This document shows positions 57,064 to 64,000 of a stretch of 64,000 nucleotides of DNA, piece by piece. The position numbers and the translations under genes were made by a program. The notes under the pieces were generated by a model. That model saw only the letters and a list, made by a program, of their open reading frames with translations. It ran no database searches and had not been told where the DNA came from. Each line of letters starts with the position of its first letter. Within the stretch, counting starts at the first letter, position 1. Origin of the DNA: Voacanga thouarsii. Taxonomy: Eukaryota; Streptophyta; Magnoliopsida; Gentianales; Apocynaceae. The stretch is from assembly GCA_026120185.1 (NCBI GenBank), contig JANUWF010002014.1, forward strand, positions 310,001 through 374,000, written 5' to 3'.

Positions 57064-58258
57064 GTTCCATCCTTCCCTAGGTTTCCAATTCTCCCTAGGT
57101 TTTCAAGCCTCCCTTGGTTTGTTAAAGTCTCTTTGGAATGGCTTGGGGGCTTCATCCTTCTTAATTAACACCTTGCTAGTAGAGTTAGGGTTTGGAAGTG
57201 GTGGTCTAGTAAATGTCCTCCTCTTTAATTGCCTTTCAATCTTCTTGGCGACATGTACCATATTCTCCAATCGATTATAGGGGTGCAATTCCACCAAATT
57301 GGCAATCTCCCTATTTAATCCTCCCAAAAACCTTCCTCTTATTACTCTTGGTTCCTTATTGATTTGAGCTCTCATCAACATCACTTCCATTTCCTTATGA
57401 TAATCTTCCACACTCTTATTTTCTTGCTTGAGTGATTGGAGCCTTTAGTAGAGATCGTTGTAGTAATAGTATGGAATAAACATTGCCCTCATCATATCTT
57501 TCAATAAATTCCAACTAGCCACGATTTCCACTCCCATTTGTCTCCTTTGAGCACTAACTTGCTCCCACCATACCAAAGCATACTCCAAAAATTTCACGAT
57601 AGCCAACCTCATTTTTTACTTCTCACTATATGTTTGACTTTCTAGGAATATCTCCATTTTTCTTTCCCACTCGAAATAAGCTTCGGGGTCACTCTTGCCA
57701 TAGAATATGGGCACTTTTAATTTAATATGGCTCAACTCTCTCTCCACATTATTTCCTTCTCTCTTTCCTCCTCTATTACCCCATCCTCTATGATGTTCCC
57801 CAAAGGCCTCAACTTGTTTCCCTTCATACCACTCATCAACTCCCTCAAACTCTCTCTCTAGCCCTCTTATGTTTATACCTCCATTCCTTCCTTGGCCTCT
57901 ACCTCATCCACCTCTCAAGCCACGTCTTCCTCCTCTCATAGGAGCTTGCTGGAAACCCCCAATAGAGTGTTCATCCCATTCTTCCCTTTCTTTGGCATAT
58001 AACGGAGAAGTATGGGCATCACCATCCCTCATCCTTGGACTTGGCACTTCAGATCGCTCTTGGCATCTCCTTTGTGCAACGGTAGAAGATTGTCCAAGAT
58101 GATTTATCAACTCCCTTGTCATGTTTTCAAAATTCACTTTGCATAGTCCTCATCATAGCTTGCAAATCCTCACGCAAACCCCTAACATCAATTTGATCCT
58201 CTTGAGGTCTACTAGGTCTACTTGGATTAGGCCTAGAGATTTCTTGATCATGGGCCAT
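57064..58258 (-). pseudogene. Element C gag (decayed)
   Basis: ATG at 58258 (CCATGG context) gives MAHDQEISRPNPSRP, then DVRGLREDLQAMMRTMQSEF and a stop. Further frames carry MTRELINHLGQSSTVAQRRC, a Gly/Arg-rich stretch (APMRGGRRGLRGG), the gag core near 57720-57600 (FYGKSDPEAYFEWERKMEIF-like) and EDYHKEMEVMLMRAQINKEP with RFLGGLNREIANLVELHPYN (57411-57250). Confidence 0.8.
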
Positions 58259-59171
58259 GGTGATGAAATATTTGCTTACTTATACCTGCAACACAAAGAG
58301 ATTAGAAAGAAAAATGGATCCTCATTACACTTCCTAGCGTGTTAGCTCTCAAGGTTGATCACTCCACGCTCGTATTTGCTCTCTTAGGCTCTTTTAATAA
58401 TAAGCTCACCCTCTTACCTTTTTCTCAACACTTAAGCCTTCTTGTTCTATCCCAATTCTCCCCAATGGCTAAAGTTTTGGTCCAACTTAGTGAATTACAC
58501 AAATCAAAAGAATTTTCCAATTAGGGAGTCTTAGTGGAATTTCAACAAACACTTGTTGAAATTCTCAAGCAAATAAGTTTTCAATCAAGAATTTCAAGAA
58601 AAATGGATTCAATCAACACAAGAACAAACACTAAATCCACAAGAAACACTTCTAAGCAAGAAATAATCGAGAATTATCAGGAACAAAGAAATAAGAATGA
58701 CTAGAACTAGGATGATAAATAACAAGATGGTCACAAGTGTGCAATAGAGAAATTGAGTTCAATGATAATAGAATTCAACATTAGAGTGATATAATAAGTC
58801 ACAAAAACCTAAGGAATGAAAATCAAGAATCAAAGTTCTCAACCGTAGCAAAAAACACTCTCATGGAACATTTATCAAACACCTTGGCTACAAACTCGTC
58901 AGTTAAGAACAACTAGAATTTTCACCCATATTCAAGCTAATTTTCAACACAATCACAAGATAAATTTGTTTCCAAGGATTATAACAACATCAAGGAGCAA
59001 TTTCCCAATAGAAATTTAAGATATAACAAAAATTTCAAGACCTTTTTGGAGCAATTTTTTGAGTGACGGGATTTTTCTCTGTTTTCTTTTTCTTCACTTT
59101 GTAGAGCTCCTTTTTGTGCTTTCAACCTTTGATGGGAATCGAGATTTTCCGTGTTCTGATACCAAACTCTT
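58259..59171 (-). other. Element C leader and PBS
   Basis: Non-coding leader between the 5' LTR and gag. The minus strand just past the LTR reads AAGAGTTTGGTATCAGAACA, so a tRNA-iMet-like PBS (TTGGTATCAGAAC) starts about 6 bases from the LTR edge at about 59152-59165. Confidence 0.75.
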
Positions 59172-60152
59172 TGACACAAATCTAATGTGGCTTTTCTTAG
59201 TGTTATGGGTGTTTTAGTTGGCTTACTGTTTAGTTCAAACAATGGGACCCAAAATAGAGATTTTTCTTATGATAAAAGGAGAAAGTAACCTAACAACCTA
59301 CACTCTTTCAAACCCTTGAAGAACAAAGCCTCAAAGACCCTCAAGATGAGTAGAAAGTTTTACTATAATCTCACCCTAATATCCTTGAAGCAACAAAGGC
59401 AAACAAGAACAAATAAAATAGAGAAAATAGCCACCCAAATATTAGATTTCAAACAAACCTTAGAAGAACAAAGCAACTAAGTCCCATTCAAAGAAACAAC
59501 ATTAGATTATCCAAAAGATATATAGACTCTTACAAAAGGAGAACTAACCCTTTAGCTTGGTCATGAACAAGATAAACAAGGAGGCTAGGACCTCTCAAGA
59601 TTCTCTTCTCAAATTTGAATTAAAGTGAAGTGTATTGTGTTGTCAAGTTACTAAAAGTGCTATTTATACTATCCTAACCCTAGCTAAGTAATCCATGAGG
59701 TTTAATTATAGTTTAGGGTCATAATAAGTTTTTACAACCAATTAAAAGTGAAAAAAATCAGAGAAAAGCATTAAAACGCGGAACAGTCTTCGGCTGCCCA
59801 AGGGGAAGCCGACGCCGGTTTGGATCTGTCTTTGGGCCGGTTCATGTTGTGATTGAGGTGTTTTTGGACAGAATGGAGCCGCCACCAGTTTGGCTGCATG
59901 GAGCCAGTGCCGACTATCTTATGGAAAGCCTCTCTTGGTCAAATTTCGTCCCTTTTTACTTCCGATTTGAGTTCTTGTTAGGGTCCTTCGTGGATGGTCA
60001 TCAACACGAACTCTTGTCTAGCTTCCTCACCCTTCCAATCCGCTTTCATTCTCAAGCATAGTTTGACGATCAATTGAAAATCATCTTGAAGCTTCTTGGT
60101 CCTAGCTCTTTTCATCGGTCCTTGTCCTCCATGATGAAGTGGAGTCTCATCA
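59172..60152 (-). repeat. 5' LTR of element C
   Basis: Partner of 52426-53430, with GC-rich boxes at about 59777-59925 (GCCGACGCCGGTTTGG at 59809-59824). Ends GAGTCTCATCA, then CTAAG. Confidence 0.9.
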
Positions 60153-60157
60153 CTAAG

Positions 60158-60285
60158 ACAGGAGTTAAGAAGGGTGTTGGCACCTTCTCCACCAATGACC
60201 TACTCAGGGGCCGTGGACGCAGCCACCCAGACTGAGAATAAAGACCGTAATAGAATGGCACCAAGACTTTTTCTGCCGCCAAGAC
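60158..60285 (+). pseudogene. Element B gag, resumed fragment
   Basis: Directly after the CTAAG duplication the gag frame continues RVLAPSPPMTYSGAVDAATQ then TENKDRNRMAPRLF, which corresponds to the part of gag that follows the KGL motif in Tekay-type elements. It is cut by the LTR starting at 60286. Confidence 0.75.
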
Positions 60286-63200
60286 TGTGAAACCCCAGTC
60301 AAGACCAACCTTAGAGTAAGGGGGTTGGGATGCATATCATGCCTTATTTCACGATTTAATATTTTTTTTATATGATTTTTATGTGCTTTGGATTTGATTT
60401 TTATTGTCTTGAAGCCTTGTTGGTGAGTATTAAGTGAGAAGGGCAAAATGGTAATTTTTGCCCGAGGTGAAAATAGGGAAATAGCTTGTGGATTGAATAG
60501 AAAATAATTTTTCTAGGGAAAATATCCACAAGAGTTGATGTAGTTTATTGGTTAGAGCCTTAGAATTAATTACTGAAGACTAGGGTTCAAATTCCATCAT
60601 GGAAGCTTTAGCTTGATTTAATTTTATTTTTGCTTGGGGAAGAGTAATTTCGGCCTTATAAGCTTGGAGTAAGGTAGGGATGATGTCCTAAGAGAGACAT
60701 GTTTGAAGCAACCTCATTCTACACCCTTACCTACTCGAATTTCCCAAAGGGAATTCATTTTTCCTTGATCTTTGATTTTTCCTTAATTCTCAACTCATTA
60801 GTTTGATCAATTGATTCTAGCCATTTTCTTTCCAAAAATTTCAGTAAAGTGTTGTGATCTTGTAGGATCAAAATGTCTTGGTAAAAGACTTCTTATGGTC
60901 TGAAAAATGTGGTAGAGTTGTGGGAAGTTCCAAGAGGAAAAATCCCTCTAGCGAGTTTGCTGAAAATTCTCTCTAGCTAGTTCATCTTCTCTATTGGAAT
61001 GAGCTGAAAATTTTCCAGCTTGTTGTGCCTACAAAATGTCGTGTTTCTTATCTAGCATTTCCTCTCAAATGCTACCAGAAAAATGGTCTTTAAGATCAGT
61101 TTGTAATCTGAAATTCTTAGCCATTTTCGGACTGCTTAAAGCTGGAGCAAAAGCAGAAAAATTCCTGTACAAATCACAGCTTTGAGAGTCCAAAACCAAG
61201 CTATTTTCTTCCAGATTTTGTTCAGTACATTAGCCATGTTTTTCCTCTATGAAGAAGGCTGGAAACCAGCCTTGAATACCTCTAAAATTTCCCTTCAAAC
61301 TCTCTACAAGTTGGCTGGGAATGGCAGCTGAAAATCTGCCCAGGAATTACTGTTCAGCGAAAAACTGTGCAGGAAAATTTTCAAGCCTTGTTTCCTATTT
61401 CTCTCCCAGTCGAAACACCAACCTTATTCTACAAAAACCTTCCTTAAACCTCCAGTAACAAAGCTCCATTGTTCCCCTTAAGCTTTTGCACAAAATCCAG
61501 CAATGGCTACCCGAAAATCCATCCACTAAATCCCTACAATTTTGCTTGATTGGTTTCCAAAATTCCAGCCACTTTTGTTTAGCAACCTTCCATACTATAT
61601 CACTCAATTGACCAAACTTCTTCTTCATCATTGTGCACCTTAATTTCGGCCACCCTAAGCTACCTTGAACCAGCTTTAATTCCTCAGAAAAACTGCTCAA
61701 CCAGTCGGCCATAGGAGACCTTCAAAGCTCTTCAATTATCAAGATATTCTAGAAATATTTAGTTTCCAAATTCACTTCCTAAAAATATTCTTCAAGGATT
61801 GTAACACCTAATCTTTCCTCTTCCCTTCAAAACCAGATAAACAACTCCCTAAACCCTACTGAAATTCGGCCAGCCTAATTCCCTCAGAATTTTCGACAGC
61901 TACACTACAATCTCTCAATTCCCTTCAATCTCCAAGAACACACACACTACACCAAGAACACCTACTACTTTCCTTCCCCTAATACCCCTCCAAATCACTT
62001 CAAACCTTTACTAAAATCTCCCGATTTGACCTACTTACTGCTGTGAGTCCATCGACACCATTCTTAACATTAAACTCTTCAAATCATCTTGCTACTTCGG
62101 ATCAAAACCAGAAATTTCTGTGAAGGACAAGAACATATTCAAGGTAAATTTACTCTATCAACTTCATCTTCTCCAAACTTGATCTCTAGTGAAAACCTAT
62201 GTGAATAAACATACTAATGATCTCTTCTTCTTCTTCTTCTCTCTCTCTCTCTCTCTTTCTCTCTCTCATGGCCGAAATCCCTCTCCCTTGGCCGGATGAC
62301 TTCTTCTTCCATAATCATGCTCTCGCCATCTCCCTTGGACAAAGTTAGACATCTAGGAGTTGAGATCTACTCTAAACTCCTTCAAGGCATTCATCAATCA
62401 AGTAAGTACCTTCAATCTTCCTTTTTAAACTCTAGAATCATGTCTCTAGGATGATGTTGTTAGAAGGTAGATGGCGATGGGATTTGAGTATGTGTTGTTG
62501 TGCTTGAAGCATGAGTATATGTATGATTGTGAAGGAGATGGGATTTATGCATGGAAGGATTATATTGGTTGGTTGTATGTTGAATTGAGGTTTGATGCAT
62601 GTCATAGGTAGTATTTGTGTCAAAGCATGCTAGAGATTATGTCACCATTGATGAATAGAATTTTTATTCATGATGGATTGGTAAAGCCATGATCATATTT
62701 ATGCTAGTAGAGGTTAGATCATGTCTTGATAAATTTAGATCTATTCTTATATGAAAGATTTGGTCGATTTCATGAATTGAAGGATTGTGCATGTTCTTGA
62801 TTGTGGATAGCCATAGGAATTTGAATCATGATCTAGTTGTCCCTAAACTAATTTTACTTCTTGAATAAAATATTCAATAAAATAATTTTTTTTTTTTGTA
62901 TTTTCGAAAAACCCTAGGAAGGGTAGATTTGGACTATTATACACAATAAGGATATTTTAGTCAAATAAATAATAGCTTTGCTAGAAAAATAATATATATA
63001 TATATATATATTATTTAAAATAATGAAATCAATTAAAGCCTTTTATGGAAATAATTATGATTAGTGAAATATTTATTACTACAAATTTAATTATTATCTT
63101 TTAATCAAAACCCATTAAGAATTTATTTATTATTTTTCAAGCAAGACTCATTAAATTCATTTTCAACTAATTTTAGCTATCAATTATTTTCTGACAACTA

Positions 63201-64000
63201 AATTATTAATAAATCATTATTTTACCTAAAACTACTTAGGACTCTTGATCAAATAAACTCTAAATTTTCCTTGACAAGATTTAAGCTTTCAACTTATTAA
63301 AATTTATTTCCCAAACCATTAATTATTTTAAATATCACACTAGGCTCAACTCTTACCCTATTTACTTATTGTTTAACCTTAAAGCTTGGGACACTAGGAT
63401 CATGGTAGTAGTAAGTTATGTTGACTTAAAATTGAGGAAGTGGTTTGTGGCTTGAAATTGATTGCGATTTGTATTTGTCCTGTGGGGTTAGGTCAGCTGT
63501 TGGAGACCTTTTGTTTGTGAGCAAGAATCAGGTAAGCTCCTGCATAAAACCTGATTGATGTGAAATGTTTTTCTTATGGCAAGCCAAATGTAGAGTGTAT
63601 GGACACTCATTTATGTAAAGGCAATTGAGGGTTGAACTCTCTCTTATTTCAAACATTTGAATTATTTAAAAATCAAGGAGCAAATTTGCCAAACTCAAAC
63701 TCTTTCTAAAGCTGATTTTTACAAGGACTTTGGAAACCCTCAAAATGCCATTTTCATGTGGAACAATGTTTTGTTCATTTTATCCCAAGTGGGAAACATC
63801 GTTGAGTACTCAATAAGGGTGGGCTACTAGGACTAGTACTTGAGGGGTTAGGGTAAGTCTCTCAGCAGGTGGCCACCTCTGAGGGGTGAGTCCTTCCCGG
63901 ATAGGACGTCAGTCCAGTAGGTCGTTCCGGTCCGAGCTAGCAGTGTTCTTTTCAGTCAAGTGACTGTGTTTTACCGGAATGGACACCCAGTTGTTGTTTG
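60286..64000 (+). mobile_element. Large LTR of element-B-type family, running off the window
   Basis: Starts TGTGAAACCCCAG and matches the minus strand of the solo LTR 40247-44534 up to the window end. By that alignment about 0.6 kb of LTR remain outside. It interrupts gag without a preceding purine tract, so it is more likely a separate insertion (solo LTR or the start of a new element) than the 3' LTR of B. The left flank AAGAC (60281-60285) should recur beyond its right end if so. Confidence 0.75.
62223..62268. repeat. (TTC)n/(CT)n microsatellite
   Basis: Short TTC run passing into CT repeats, at the position equivalent to the (GA)n tract of the solo LTR. Confidence 0.9.

Larger units (their letters stand above)
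52426..60152 (-). mobile_element. Reina-like Ty3/gypsy element C, complete layout
   Basis: LTRs 52426-53430 and 59172-60152 (about eleven differences in the first ~160 bases compared). On the minus strand the LTR starts TGATGAGACTC and ends GTGTCA. Perfect 5-base target duplication CTAAG at 52421-52425 and 60153-60157. PBS, gag, protease, RT, RNase H and integrase lie in order. Lineage is assigned from pol phrases such as CDVVPMQAGHL and VSATFNVSDLSPFD; I see no chromodomain. Confidence 0.9.
32468..60285 (+). mobile_element. Tekay/Del-like Ty3/gypsy element B (interrupted, 3' end not seen)
   Basis: 5' LTR 32468-36303, iMet-type PBS, leader, acidic pre-gag ORF (36403-36442 and 51048-51488), gag (51761-52425, resuming at 60158). 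Elements A and C are inserted at 36443 and 52426. The last recognisable B sequence is gag at 60158-60285. The left flank CCATG (32463-32467) would be the target site. Protease through integrase and the 3' LTR of B are not in the window. Confidence 0.75.

Noticed and set aside
1..64000. CRISPR arrays, rRNA or tRNA genes, bacterial operons
   Set aside because: None seen. The only tRNA-related sequences are primer binding sites, and the repeats are LTRs, transposon subterminal repeats or microsatellites.

Overview
The window is nuclear DNA of a flowering plant, probably a eudicot, from a transposon-dense and presumably heterochromatic region. It is AT-rich and contains no intact host gene, rRNA, tRNA or bacterial-type operon. 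Nearly every base can be assigned to LTR retrotransposons (Ty3/gypsy of the Athila-like, Tekay/Del-like and Reina-like types, and Ty1/copia), one CACTA (En/Spm) DNA transposon, or decayed plant mobile domain (PMD) genes. All coding regions are interrupted by stops or frameshifts. All lineage names rest on recognisable protein motifs and on PBS and PPT sequences read by eye.

Layout. 1-7330: an Athila-like minus-strand element (LTRs 370-1902 and 5788-7330, tRNA-Asp-type PBS). Its left LTR is shared with a truncated upstream unit (1-369), so this is the end of a tandem LTR-internal-LTR array. 7331-8690: degenerate sequence resembling a Tekay-type LTR. 8690-11150 (-) and 17554-18126 (+): two PMD pseudogenes arranged head-to-head, separated by a 5.4-kb non-autonomous Athila-style element (about 12138-17510).

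18150-64000 is one nested stack. A minus-strand Ty1/copia element has a CACTA transposon inserted inside its primer binding site at 24147. The CACTA (TNP2, DUF4216-like and TNP1-like remains, plus an antisense two-exon gene fragment) is interrupted at 32468 by Tekay-like element B. Element B is interrupted three times: by Tekay-like element A (36443-51047, itself carrying a solo LTR at 40247-44534), by Reina-like element C (52426-60152, perfect CTAAG duplication), and by another large LTR starting at 60286 that runs off the window. The insertion order is therefore copia, then CACTA, then B, then A and C, then the solo LTR inside A.

The observations most worth following are at RNA/DNA-structure level. 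(1) A hairpin in the Tekay-type LTRs, downstream of a TTGAGTACTCA palindrome, keeps its pairing through several double substitutions between copies. (2) A second hairpin lies close to the LTR end. (3) A GC-rich module of repeated GCCGGYGCYGG boxes is shared by LTRs of otherwise unrelated families. (4) An acidic pre-gag ORF occurs in both Tekay-like elements. (5) A host-like gene fragment with a phase-preserving intron lies inside the CACTA element.
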